From Chitinivorax sp. B (GTDB lineage: Bacteria > Pseudomonadota > Gammaproteobacteria > Burkholderiales > SCOH01), in contig NZ_SCOH01000019.1 of the NCBI RefSeq assembly GCF_005503445.1, forward strand, positions 37,824-101,823: a DNA stretch of 64,000 nucleotides, given 5' to 3'. A program made the translations under genes and the position numbers. Shown piece by piece: positions 48,121 to 57,420 of the stretch. Each line of letters begins with the position of its first letter. Position 1 is the first letter of the stretch. The notes under the pieces are model-generated. The model searched no databases. It saw only the letters and a list, made by a program, of their open reading frames with translations, and was not told where the DNA came from.

Positions 48121-49155
48121 TTAACGGAACTGCCCGGCGTACTTCTCCACCTTGGCCAGTGTTTTCACGTCCACGAAGCCCGGGCCGGAATTGATGTGCC
48201 GCGCTTTATAGACCGGCGCCAGACCGTACTCCTGCAGCCGTGCCTGAAACTTGGGATTGGCTTTTAGTGCCGCCGTGATCTTGGCCAGATCGGTGGTGTT
48301 TTCCTTCTTCATCATGGCCATGATCGCCACCGGGATATAACCCTGCAGATAAGGTTGCTGATCGATGGCGTATTTGATGGTGCCATCCTTGATGCCCTTG
48401 GAGATTTCGTCGGAGATGTCAAAGGTGGCGAAGTACAACTTGCCGGCCAGCCCCATCTTCTTGACTGCTTTGATGGTAGGGGCTGCGGAGGTTGGGCCCA
48501 GTGTCAGCACGGCCTGGGTTTTTGGATTGTTGCGCAGATAGGCGCTGACTTTGCTTTCGATGCCGGTCGGATCGTCGCCGGCATCCAAGGTCGCTTGTTT
48601 GAAATCGACACCGATCGCATCAGCAAAGCCCTTGCAACGCTCGAACGAAGCCGGGTTGGTCGCGTAATGGTTCACGCATAGGAAAGACTTGATGCCGGCC
48701 GCCTTGGCTTGCAGGCCAGCATCGCGACCCGCATCGTATTCAGGCTGGCCAACGTGCATCAGCGCATTCAACGATTCGCTCTGCTGCACGGTGCCGGAAT
48801 TGATGGTCACCAGGGGGATCTTCTTGCCCGTCACCTGCCCCAGCGGTTTTTTCAGCACATCGAAATCGGTAATGGAAGTGATCACGCCGTTATAGCCACG
48901 GGCTGAGGCCTGTTCAACCAATCGCGCCATGTCGGCCAGATCCCCACTGGGTGGGTTACGGTAATCGACATCCACATTGAAGTCTTCGCCCGCTTGCTTG
49001 ATCGCATTCTTGATGGTGTTCCACCAGGCATCGGAATCCGGAGCATGGCTGATCAGTACGAATTTGGCATCTGCCGCCTGTACTACGCCACAGGCCAGGG
49101 TAAGTGCAGCCACCAGCGCTTTGCACGCAAAGCGTTTCTTGCGAGTGTCTTGCAT
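48121..49155 (-). CDS. Sugar ABC transporter periplasmic binding protein (inositol import)
   Basis: This 344-residue type I periplasmic binding protein has a signal peptide (R-F-A-C-K-A-L-V-A-A-L-T-L, then Q-A-A-D). The body is RbsB-like (S-H-A-P-D-S-D-A-W-W-N-T-I, N-S-G-T-V-Q-Q-S-E). It captures the substrate; myo-inositol is inferred from the operon. It is the first gene of the minus-strand operon and is divergent from the RpiR-family regulator. Confidence 0.92.
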   Translation of the reverse strand: MQDTRKKRFACKALVAALTLACGVVQAADAKFVLISHAPDSDAWWNTIKNAIKQAGEDFNVDVDYRNPPSGDLADMARLVEQASARGYNGVITSITDFDVLKKPLGQVTGKKIPLVTINSGTVQQSESLNALMHVGQPEYDAGRDAGLQAKAAGIKSFLCVNHYATNPASFERCKGFADAIGVDFKQATLDAGDDPTGIESKVSAYLRNNPKTQAVLTLGPTSAAPTIKAVKKMGLAGKLYFATFDISDEISKGIKDGTIKYAIDQQPYLQGYIPVAIMAMMKKENTTDLAKITAALKANPKFQARLQEYGLAPVYKARHINSGPGFVDVKTLAKVEKYAGQFR

Positions 49156-49289
49156 TGTCTTCTCCGTTTTTTGAGAACCGGATCGTTGCCCGGCTTTCAG
49201 TTGGCATTGATTGGGGTTTCGCCTGCCACGCCCGTCTCATCTGTTACTTACTGATTGAAAGATGTTTTTGCGGGCTTTTCTTGCAGCAC

Positions 49290-49318
49290 AAGATACGCCT
49301 CCGCAAATTTCATTGCAA
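49290..49318 (-). promoter_or_regulatory. Candidate promoter of the inositol import/catabolic operon
   Basis: On the minus strand TTGCAA (49313-49318) is 17 bases from TATCTT (49290-49295), 135 bases upstream of the first gene. A second TTGCAA lies at 49325-49330. Confidence 0.4.
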
Positions 49319-49345
49319 TATTTTTTGCAAAATAATTTTTCATTA

Positions 49346-49371
49346 GAAATTTATTTTCGAAATTAATTTTC
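49346..49371. promoter_or_regulatory. Tandem operator-like 13-bp repeats in the divergent iol promoter region
   Basis: GAAATTTATTTTC (49346-49358) and GAAATTAATTTTC (49359-49371) are abutting copies differing at one base, each with GAAA...TTTC symmetry. They lie just upstream of a TATAAT at 49377-49382, so they would cover the -35 region of the regulator gene. Confidence 0.55.
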
Positions 49372-49376
49372 ACCCC

Positions 49377-49382
49377 TATAAT
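49377..49382 (+). promoter_or_regulatory. -10 box of the RpiR-family regulator gene
   Basis: Perfect TATAAT, 32 bases before the ATG at 49415. No clear -35 is present; it would fall in the operator-like repeats. Confidence 0.55.
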
Positions 49383-49414
49383 CTGCCCATACCGATTCAC
49401 ACTGAGATCACCCT

Positions 49415-50281
49415 ATGATCGATTCGCTCAACGCAGATCAACTGATACAGCGCATTGCCGAGGAATACGATTCCTTGAGCAAACAGCTGAAGGTGATTGC
49501 CAACTATGTCGAACAGCACCGCCAGACGCTGGTGCTGGAACGGATTACCGATATCGCCGCCGCATGCGACGTGCAGCCCTCTGCGATTGTGCGTTTTGCA
49601 CAGCGCTTCGGTTTCGCCGGCTTTTCAGAGATGCAGGCGATATTCCGCGACAGCTTCAACCCGCCACAAAGTTCCAATCCCAGCTACCGGCAACGCATCC
49701 GCAGTCTGATTGCCAGTCAGGATGGCCCGTTAAGTGCTGGCAGCATGACTCGCAATTTCATCGGTGCATGCATGCAAGGGCTGGACGATCTGGCCGGGCA
49801 GATCGACGACACCCAGTTGGAAGCAGCCGTGCAGTTGTTGGTAGAGGCGGAGAACATCTATGTGGTCGGTGTGCGGCGGATGTTTCCAATCGCGTCGTAC
49901 GTGGCATATGCCTTGCAGCACACGCAAAAGCGGGTGCATCACCTGAGCGGCCTGGGCGGCATGTTTCATGAACAGATCCGTTCCATCAGCGAAGGCGATG
50001 TGCTGATTGCCATCAGCTTTCAACCGTATGGCAAGGAGACCCGCTACGCGGCCCGGGTAGCGGTACAACACAAAGCCAAGCTGCTGGTCATCACCGATAG
50101 CCAGATGAGCCCCTTGGCACGTGGTGCGCAAGCCTGCCTGACGGTCAAGGAAGGTACGGCGTTCGCATTCCGTTCGCTCACCAGCACCATCTGCCTGTGC
50201 CAGGCGCTGTTCATTGCGCTGGCGTACAAGCTGGAACTCAACATTGAAGAAACCAAGAACGTTGGAGGATACGATGATTAA
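49415..50281 (+). CDS. MurR/RpiR family regulator (iol repressor candidate)
   Basis: This 288-residue protein has an N-terminal helix-turn-helix (I-A-E-E-Y-D-S-L-S, then C-D-V-Q-P-S-A-I-V-R-F-A-Q-R-F-G-F) and a SIS domain from about residue 125 (I-Y-V-V-G-V-R-R-M-F, then A-I-S-F-Q-P-Y-G-K-E-T). RpiR-type proteins of this kind (IolR in rhizobia) repress inositol genes and sense a pathway intermediate through the SIS domain. Divergent position and 8-base overlap with iolG support that role. Confidence 0.9.
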   Translation: MIDSLNADQLIQRIAEEYDSLSKQLKVIANYVEQHRQTLVLERITDIAAACDVQPSAIVRFAQRFGFAGFSEMQAIFRDSFNPPQSSNPSYRQRIRSLIASQDGPLSAGSMTRNFIGACMQGLDDLAGQIDDTQLEAAVQLLVEAENIYVVGVRRMFPIASYVAYALQHTQKRVHHLSGLGGMFHEQIRSISEGDVLIAISFQPYGKETRYAARVAVQHKAKLLVITDSQMSPLARGAQACLTVKEGTAFAFRSLTSTICLCQALFIALAYKLELNIEETKNVGGYDD

Positions 50282-51263
50282 TGTGGCACTGTACGGCGCC
50301 GGTCGCATCGGCAAGATTCACGCAGCAAACCTGGCACGGGAGGCAGGGGTCAAGCTGAAGTACGTGGTGGATGTGTATGCCCCAGCAGCAGGCCAGGCAC
50401 TGGCACAGCAGTACGGTGCGGAATTCGTCTCGCCGGAAGTGCCCTTTGCCGATGCCGACGTGAAAGCCGTGGTCATCGCCGCCAGTACCGACACCCACGC
50501 CGATTTGATTCTGCAATCGGCCAGCGTGGGCAAAGCCATCTTCTGCGAAAAGCCGGTCGATCTGACACTGGACCGTGCACGCCTGTGTGCCGCCGCTGTC
50601 GCGGAAGCCAAGGTGCCCTGCCTGATTGGCTTCCAGCGCCGTTACGACCCAACCTTTGCTGCAGTCAAAGCCCGTATCGAAGCCGGTGAAATCGGCACAC
50701 CCGAGGTGTTGATTGTGACCAGCCGCGACCCTGGTGCACCGCCATTGGATTATCTGAAGCACTCTGGCGGTATCTTCAAAGACATGTTGATCCACGATTT
50801 CGACATCTGCCGCTGGATTCTGGATGACGAACCAGTCAGCGTACATGCCACTGCGTCGGTGTTGACCGATCCTGCCATCGAGAGTGTAGGCGATGCCGAT
50901 ACCACCGCCGTCACCATCCGCACCCGTCAGGGCCAGCTCTGCCAGATCAACGCCATCCGCCGTGCAGCATATGGTTACGACCAACGTTTCGAGGTGTTAG
51001 GCAGCAAAGGCATGTTGCAAGCTGGCAATCATCGCCCGACGGAAGTCACCGCCTATACCGGCGAACATGTTGCTACCAATCTGCCAGAGCATTTTTTCCT
51101 GGAACGATATCGTGCGGCCTATGCCGTGGAAATGGCCCATTTCTTCGATGTGATCCGTACCGGCCAAGCGCCCCGCACCAGTGTGGAAGACGGGTTGAAA
51201 GCGCTGGAGTTGGCCGAGGCGGCCACGCTGTCATGGCGTGAAGGTCGTGTGGTCACGCTGTAA
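50274..51263 (+). CDS. iolG: Inositol 2-dehydrogenase
   Basis: This 329-residue Gfo/Idh/MocA protein has Rossmann motif G-A-G-R-I-G-K-I-H-A (residues 8-17), E-K-P-V-D-L catalytic Lys region, and D-M-L-I-H-D-F-D with the catalytic Asp/His. It oxidises myo-inositol to 2-keto-myo-inositol with NAD+. GGAGG precedes the ATG, which lies inside the regulator gene end. Confidence 0.93.
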   Translation: MINVALYGAGRIGKIHAANLAREAGVKLKYVVDVYAPAAGQALAQQYGAEFVSPEVPFADADVKAVVIAASTDTHADLILQSASVGKAIFCEKPVDLTLDRARLCAAAVAEAKVPCLIGFQRRYDPTFAAVKARIEAGEIGTPEVLIVTSRDPGAPPLDYLKHSGGIFKDMLIHDFDICRWILDDEPVSVHATASVLTDPAIESVGDADTTAVTIRTRQGQLCQINAIRRAAYGYDQRFEVLGSKGMLQAGNHRPTEVTAYTGEHVATNLPEHFFLERYRAAYAVEMAHFFDVIRTGQAPRTSVEDGLKALELAEAATLSWREGRVVTL

Positions 51264-51294
51264 ACCGCTATCGATCCAACAGGGAGCGTTGCAT

Positions 51295-52314
51295 ATGAAC
51301 ACCATCAATATCGGCATCGTCGGCTTGGGCCGATTGGGCAAGCGTCATGCGCTGAATCTGGCGCAACGGGTGCCCGGCGCCCGGATCGTCGCCGCCTGCA
51401 GCCCGGTTGCGGATGAGCTGGGCTGGGCAAGCCAAGTGTTACCAACAGCCTCGACCTATACCGACTATGCCCAGTTGTTACGCCATCCTGACTTGGATGC
51501 AGTATTTCTGGTGACACCTACCTCACTGCATGCCGAGCAGATCATCGCCGCCTTGCAGGCTGGCAAGCATGTGTTCTGCGAAAAGCCGTTGGCATTGAAC
51601 ATGGCAGATTGTCTGCGGGTGGAACAAGTCGCCGCGGCCTTTCCACACCAGGTTGCCACCATTGGATTTGTGCGCCGTTTCGATCCTAGTTATCGGGATG
51701 CTTTCGACAAAATCCGGGCTGGTCAGATCGGCACACCGTATCTGCTACGTTCGCAAACCTGCGATCAAAACGATCCCAGTGGCTTCTTTGTTCGTTTTGC
51801 GGAGACCAGTGGTGGCATTTTCATGGATTGCAGTGTGCACGATATCGATCTGGCACGCTGGTTGTTAGGTGCCAATCGGGCCAAGCGGGTGTGGGCAACC
51901 GGCACCATCGCCATCCATCACGGTTTGCAGGCCCATCACGATGTCGACAATGGCATCGCCATGTGTGAATTCGGCAGTGGCCAGCTGGCCACCTTCTTTG
52001 CCTCCCGCACGCAGGCCCATGGCCATGAAACAGCCACAGAAGTGTTCGGCACCACAGGCCGTTTGGCGATCGGCAGCAATCCACGCAAAAACCGTGTCGA
52101 GATCAGCGATCAACACGGCGTGCGCAGTGAATGTGTGGGAGATTTTTTTGAACGTTTCAGCGATGCGTTTTTGCTGGAGGCACAGGATTTCGTCAATGCG
52201 GTACTGCAACGACGCGCCCCCGTGCTGACCCTGGCCGATGCAACGGAAGCCACACGCATTGGGCTGGCGATTACCGAGGCGTTTCGAACTAAACAAATGG
52301 TAACGCTGGATTGA
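51295..52314 (+). CDS. Gfo/Idh/MocA family oxidoreductase, second inositol dehydrogenase
   Basis: This 339-residue paralogue of the preceding gene has G-L-G-R-L-G-K-R-H-A, E-K-P-L-A-L, and M-D-C-S-V-H-D-I-D-L-A-R with catalytic residues retained. Its place suggests action on another inositol isomer (for example scyllo- or D-chiro-inositol) or redundancy with IolG; the sequence does not decide. AGGGAG lies upstream of the ATG. A strong terminator follows. Confidence 0.88.
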   Translation: MNTINIGIVGLGRLGKRHALNLAQRVPGARIVAACSPVADELGWASQVLPTASTYTDYAQLLRHPDLDAVFLVTPTSLHAEQIIAALQAGKHVFCEKPLALNMADCLRVEQVAAAFPHQVATIGFVRRFDPSYRDAFDKIRAGQIGTPYLLRSQTCDQNDPSGFFVRFAETSGGIFMDCSVHDIDLARWLLGANRAKRVWATGTIAIHHGLQAHHDVDNGIAMCEFGSGQLATFFASRTQAHGHETATEVFGTTGRLAIGSNPRKNRVEISDQHGVRSECVGDFFERFSDAFLLEAQDFVNAVLQRRAPVLTLADATEATRIGLAITEAFRTKQMVTLD

Positions 52315-52392
52315 GCGCGTATCACTTACCTATCGACGCGCCCCGTTAGCGGTTCTGAGGACATGTTGTAACTGTTGACTGGCGCAAATTGC

Positions 52393-52426
52393 CCCCACCC
52401 TGTTCCCCCAGGGTGGGGATTTTTTT
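52393..52426 (+). terminator. Terminator after the iolG genes
   Basis: A 10-bp stem (ccccaccctg/cagggtgggg, loop ttcccc) is followed by seven T. It reaches the stop codon of the convergent WGR gene. Confidence 0.92.
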
Positions 52427-55400
52427 AGCTACGCAGATTTTCCATATCGCGGATCAATTCACTGATGGCGATGGCATCCAGGCTGGCAAACACGCCCGGT
52501 GCGCTATTGGATTGGCTTGGATCGTACTGTGACAAACTGATCGGGCCCAGCTCCTGCTCCTCGACCTCGTGCGTAATCCCCACACAAAAGCCGGGATTCA
52601 ACGGCAGATCAATCGAGAACCCCTGCCCCAGGATTTTGGTGAAGTCCCAGACACTGCCGCCGTCACGTACTGCACCCCGCTCCCAGCCACGGTTGACCAA
52701 GCCCAGAACCTTGCCAGTCGGTACTTTCATGGTATCCCAACGGGTCAGTTGGGCAGTAGCCTGTTCCGCTACAGTCAATGCATAGGCTTCACGCGACAAC
52801 TGGTTGAACGGTTGTATCAGCTCATAATCTGCAAACAACTGACCAAATGCCATCACTTGCTGATCCGTCAATTCCAGCCGGTGCACAACCCCCAGGCGAA
52901 TCTGTTCGCCAGCCGGCAGTGTAATTTCATCATCATCCGACGTAGTGAATCGGCCATCCTCAGCCACCCGGAAGCAACTCAGCAAGGTACCGCCATCCAC
53001 CGCATCATCTTCGACTTCATACACGCCCCACACCAGCCGGTGTACCAGATGGCGCATCAATGGATGTTCCACCAGGAACTGCTGGAAAACCGATACCGTC
53101 CACCGACGGCGGGTGCACATTGCCTTTTCCAGGCGCGTGATCTGCAAAGATGCGACCGTACGCACATCTTTCTTCAGCAGTTTCCAGCGTTCGACAGCAG
53201 CCCCGGCCAGTTCCGCATCGTCATCCTTGCGAGGCTTGGGCAGATCTGCCAACCGCTTGTTGTCGTTGTCGCGCACATAGGGCTTGAGTGTCTCGTCGAA
53301 CCCCACCCGAAACTGGCGTGGCCCGAAATCCAGTACCTGCATTCCCTGTTCATCCAAGCCCAACATGGGTACCAGCCGGTCTTCCAGCTCTTCGGTAGTC
53401 AAATCACGCTGTGCCGCAATCTGCTGGATCTTGGTCTGCGCCGCTCCCTGCAATGCCCGGTATTTGACCTTTTGCGCAATGCCATTGAGCAACATCAGCG
53501 ATACATCACTGCCAATCAGTGCCAATACGTCAACACCCGAGGCAGCACGGGCATGTTGCGATTCACCCGGCCAATCACGGATGTAAGGTGTCAGTTTGCG
53601 GGCAGTATTGTCATCACCCAGCACACCCAATGCCATCAACGCCCAGCTTTCCTTACCCGGGGCATCTACCACGTGATACCAGGTATGGAAACAATCCCAG
53701 GCGAAATCGGCCAGCGATGCCGCCGTGCAGGTTGCCTTCACATCAGCCAACCCGGCATACACACCATCGGCGACTGGGAAGCGCAACATCGTGCCCAGGT
53801 GTTCTAGGGCAACATCACCCAATGGCTTGCCATTGCTTTTCAGGACAGGACGACGCCACAAATTAGGTAGCCAGAAGTCTGGTGCTTTACTGCGTTTGGC
53901 AGGGAAAAGATCCAATGGGCTTTCATCCAACACCGTCTGTAACGCAGTCAGTACGGCAGGATCGTCATAACGACCAGCCACATCCAACAACAAAGCCCGA
54001 TGTCCGCCCTGCGCCAGCAAGCGCAATGCGTAAGTTGCCTGCTCGCGTGCCTCGCCCGCTGCACCCAAAGCCGGTGCAATCAGGCCGCAGGCAGCGTGTT
54101 CCGGGAAACGCGTCAACCAAGCCAAACCAAATTTGCGCAGGGATTTGTATTTGCTGACGATGCGCGCCATGGGTAGCGCCAACGCAACCGAACCCAGTTC
54201 GACGGCGTAGTAGACATCACGGCTGGGCTGCTGCATCAAGCTAGCCACCAAACCAGGTATGCCAGCGAACCCCAGCTTGGCTATCAGGTAGCCGGTATCA
54301 CACCATTTATCTGCACCAGCGGCATTCCACAGCGCTAGTGCCATTTCACCCGGCAGAACCGATACCGCATGGCCTTCCCATTGATACCAATATCCCAGCT
54401 CGTGCTGTTGGTAGTCCTGCCAGCTGGCAATCAACGCAGCCGAGTCCTGATCAGTAATCGCTTGGGTCGCCTTTGCCAGTACCTGTTTGAACAGCTTGGG
54501 CTTTTGTTTCTCAGATGAGTGGTAATGCACCGTGAAACCCAGCTCATGTACCAAGGTTTCAGTGTTCTTTTGTGCTTTGGCCAACGCCGCCCGCACCCAA
54601 TCGGGCAACTGCAGCGTACGATCCAACTGCTGTCGATCGCGTGCATCCAAATCTGCCAATGGCAGCGGGGACAGCGACAATGCCTTTACGACCGTCTTTT
54701 TCTTTGCCGTCAGCCAAGGCGGGTTGACCAGTACCACCGGCAGTTCATCAACGGTAGCAACTGTGGCGGGTTCTGCCAGCTTCGCCAGCATATCAGCCAT
54801 GATCCGCTGTGCTCCCTCGCTCAGCCAAGGCTGAATCGACGGCCATAACTCACGGTAACCCATACATAACTGGGCGAGAAAATGTTGTGGCAGCTCCTGT
54901 GGCTCCGTCGTGGCAGCCAACCATTCCGCCAAACCAGCCATTGCAGCTGCTGGGAAGCTGGCCATGAATTGCGTCAAGTACGCCAGTCGACGCGCACTGT
55001 AGCGAGTCTCGATCTGTAACAACAAACCAACTACTTTTGGATGATTCACCTCGGTCAGCCATTCATCCAGCTGGTACCAAGCACTTGTTGTTTCCAATAC
55101 GTCCAGAGCGGCCAGACCACGCTCCAGCAACACGGCAATAATGTGCTCCTGATTCTCCCAAGGGGATCTGTCCCAACGGTCCACCGGCATGGTCTTCAAC
55201 AACCGGATCACATCTTCGTCAACTACTGTGGTCAATAGCCAACGGACACTCTTATGGGCATCGGGTCCAACCAATTGCCGTGCCAATTCTTCCGACAACG
55301 TCGGGTGATCCGGCAAGATCAAGCCAAACAAGGGTTGGCGGCAAGATGGAATCGCCGGCAAAACCTCACGAATACGCGCCACGCAGGCATCGTACTCAGC

Positions 55401-56201
55401 CTGGGATGCCACTGCCAAATGATGACGGAACCGCCATTCAGTACGCCCAAACGGTCCAGAGCTACTACCCAGCAACGTTTTAACAACAAACGACCAAAGC
55501 TGGATGCCCGGATGATCGTAATCGTCACAGTGTTCGTCGATACCCAGCTGCTCCGCAGCCAGCAATACATTCATCGCATAGGTCAATCCACGGGATGCAA
55601 CCAGCCAATCCACCAAATCCTCGCCCGCATAGTCGTTGATGACAATCGTCAGCGCCAACAGCATCACATCGGATTCAAACGACCCTTCTTGCTGCGCATT
55701 GGCCAAACGCGACATGGTTTCATCAAATGCCTTCACCCAGGTTGGTGGGGCATCCTCGCGATCATGAAACACACAATTGCCGAATCGTGCCCACAAGTGC
55801 CGAAGTGTCCAGTCTACTTCCTCTGATTCACAGGGTTGAGGAAAACGCCGACTGGGCATTGCCACTTCCAACCAACCTTCCGGGATAGGCAGCGCTTCAC
55901 CCTGAATCAACCAAGGCGGTCGCTTGGCTGGCTCCGGCCCGTTCGCGGTCAAAGCCTGTGATTCAGGCTGCTTGACCACAGGAGTTTGGCTTGCCGCATC
56001 TACCTCGACATAACCTTTACCGGTTTTCTCGGTAACCAGCTTGTTCATGGCCGTGGTGGCTTTGGCCTCGTCAGCAAAAGATTTGGTCTGGCTTTGGCCT
56101 TGGGTACCTATCTTGCCGTAACGAATCTGCAGCTCAGACTGCACCAGCTCGATTTCCCAGAATTTGTTTGAGTTGCCTTCAATGCATTCAAAGCGGCGCA
56201 T
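52425..56201 (-). CDS. WGR and DUF4132 domain protein (MolR/YehI-like)
   Basis: This large 1258-residue protein starts with a WGR domain (M-R-R-F-E-C-I-E-G-N-S-N-K-F-W-E, then R-Y-G-K-I-G-T-Q-G-Q, residues 1-70), the module that binds nucleic acid ends in PARP proteins. A proline-rich linker is followed by a long alpha-helical repeat region (about 120-1000) and a C-terminal DUF4132 domain (K-D-V-R-T-V-A-S-L-Q-I-T-R-L-E through L-G-L-V-N-R-G-W). E. coli YehI (MolR) has the same plan. Function is not established. It lies alone between iol genes and cydAB. Confidence 0.85.
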   Translation of the reverse strand: MRRFECIEGNSNKFWEIELVQSELQIRYGKIGTQGQSQTKSFADEAKATTAMNKLVTEKTGKGYVEVDAASQTPVVKQPESQALTANGPEPAKRPPWLIQGEALPIPEGWLEVAMPSRRFPQPCESEEVDWTLRHLWARFGNCVFHDREDAPPTWVKAFDETMSRLANAQQEGSFESDVMLLALTIVINDYAGEDLVDWLVASRGLTYAMNVLLAAEQLGIDEHCDDYDHPGIQLWSFVVKTLLGSSSGPFGRTEWRFRHHLAVASQAEYDACVARIREVLPAIPSCRQPLFGLILPDHPTLSEELARQLVGPDAHKSVRWLLTTVVDEDVIRLLKTMPVDRWDRSPWENQEHIIAVLLERGLAALDVLETTSAWYQLDEWLTEVNHPKVVGLLLQIETRYSARRLAYLTQFMASFPAAAMAGLAEWLAATTEPQELPQHFLAQLCMGYRELWPSIQPWLSEGAQRIMADMLAKLAEPATVATVDELPVVLVNPPWLTAKKKTVVKALSLSPLPLADLDARDRQQLDRTLQLPDWVRAALAKAQKNTETLVHELGFTVHYHSSEKQKPKLFKQVLAKATQAITDQDSAALIASWQDYQQHELGYWYQWEGHAVSVLPGEMALALWNAAGADKWCDTGYLIAKLGFAGIPGLVASLMQQPSRDVYYAVELGSVALALPMARIVSKYKSLRKFGLAWLTRFPEHAACGLIAPALGAAGEAREQATYALRLLAQGGHRALLLDVAGRYDDPAVLTALQTVLDESPLDLFPAKRSKAPDFWLPNLWRRPVLKSNGKPLGDVALEHLGTMLRFPVADGVYAGLADVKATCTAASLADFAWDCFHTWYHVVDAPGKESWALMALGVLGDDNTARKLTPYIRDWPGESQHARAASGVDVLALIGSDVSLMLLNGIAQKVKYRALQGAAQTKIQQIAAQRDLTTEELEDRLVPMLGLDEQGMQVLDFGPRQFRVGFDETLKPYVRDNDNKRLADLPKPRKDDDAELAGAAVERWKLLKKDVRTVASLQITRLEKAMCTRRRWTVSVFQQFLVEHPLMRHLVHRLVWGVYEVEDDAVDGGTLLSCFRVAEDGRFTTSDDDEITLPAGEQIRLGVVHRLELTDQQVMAFGQLFADYELIQPFNQLSREAYALTVAEQATAQLTRWDTMKVPTGKVLGLVNRGWERGAVRDGGSVWDFTKILGQGFSIDLPLNPGFCVGITHEVEEQELGPISLSQYDPSQSNSAPGVFASLDAIAISELIRDMENLRS

Positions 56202-56381
56202 GATGTAATCGTGATCTGTAATGTATTAGCGAAGGATGATATTGACGTATGCATAAGCTACGAAGTTAACGGATATTACTCAAGCACAGGGCAATATGCC
56301 AGTGGGAAGCATACGAAGGCGCCAAGCCATTGATCCTGACCTATATCAGATACATCCGGCCTACACCATATAACAGCCCCC

Positions 56382-56404
56382 AAAAAGCCGGCGGAGCCGG
56401 CTTT
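56382..56404 (-). terminator. cydAB terminator
   Basis: A 9-bp stem (aaagccggc/gccggcttt, loop gga) lies just after the cydB stop; on the minus strand it is followed by TT then G-rich sequence. Short T-run but strong G/C stem. Confidence 0.7.
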
Positions 56405-56409
56405 GACAA

Positions 56410-57408
56410 TCAATACACCAAATCTCGCGCCTTACCCCTGAAGACATAATAGGAGTAAGCCGTGTAACACAGGATGGCTGGTAACACGATCAATGTACCC
56501 ACCGCCAGTATCTTCAGTGATTCAAGTGATGCAGCCCCTTGCCAGGCAGTCATCTTGTCCACCACCAGGTACGGGAACATGCTGTAAGCCAAGCCATGAA
56601 ATGCCAAGACAAAAATGCCGACCACACTGATGAAAGGTACCCATGACCAGCGATCATTCACCCGAGGCAGCTTCTTCAACAACTGGTAGGTAGCAATGAA
56701 CAACACCGCAGTGATCAAAGGAATCGGCAACATCAGGAAAAATTCCGGCATGGTGAACCAACGGTCAGCCACACGTTGGCTGGCTAATGGTGTTGCCACC
56801 GAAATCAGTGCTACACCCAAACCGGCCCACTTCAAGCAGCGTTTGGCCCACAAAATGGCCTTACGCTGCAATTCACCTTCCGTTTTAAGCACCAACCAGC
56901 ATGCACCAAGCAACGAATAGCCGGCGACCAGGCACACGGCAACAACAGCCGAAAAAGCAACGGCTTGCTTGGTATAGACCAAACCGGTGACATACATCCC
57001 CAACATGAAGCCCTGTGCCAAACTGGCTACCAACGAACCGAGTGAAAACAGCCTATCCCAAAGCCGCTTGTGATCGGCATGAGCCTTGGCACGAAAATCA
57101 AATGCCACGCCCCGCAAAATCAAACCAGCCAACATGACGGACACCGGTAGATATAACGCCGTGAGCACCATACCCTGGGCCATGGGAAACGCCACCAGCA
57201 ATATGCCCACGCCCAGCACCAGCCAGGTTTCATTGGCATCCCAAAATGGGCCAATGGCGGAGATCATCCGGTCTTTTTCTTCAGGTGTCGCCCAGTGCAT
57301 CAACACACCAACACCAAGGTCGTAGCCGTCCAGCACCACGTAGATCAGCATCGACAAGCCCATCAGGCCCAGAAACAGCAGCGGAAGAAATTCATTCAGG
57401 TTAAGCAT
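56410..57408 (-). CDS. cydB: Cytochrome bd-type ubiquinol oxidase subunit II
   Basis: This 332-residue membrane protein starts M-L-N-L-N-E-F-L-P, with V-L-D-G-Y-D-L-G-V-G-V-L near residue 27 and F-W-D-A-N-E-T-W-L-V near 53, both diagnostic of CydB. It stabilises the haem subunit. It lies 12 bases after cydA. No separate small CydX-type subunit is evident downstream. Confidence 0.94.
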   Translation of the reverse strand: MLNLNEFLPLLFLGLMGLSMLIYVVLDGYDLGVGVLMHWATPEEKDRMISAIGPFWDANETWLVLGVGILLVAFPMAQGMVLTALYLPVSVMLAGLILRGVAFDFRAKAHADHKRLWDRLFSLGSLVASLAQGFMLGMYVTGLVYTKQAVAFSAVVAVCLVAGYSLLGACWLVLKTEGELQRKAILWAKRCLKWAGLGVALISVATPLASQRVADRWFTMPEFFLMLPIPLITAVLFIATYQLLKKLPRVNDRWSWVPFISVVGIFVLAFHGLAYSMFPYLVVDKMTAWQGAASLESLKILAVGTLIVLPAILCYTAYSYYVFRGKARDLVY

Positions 57409-57420
57409 GATGGTTTTCCT

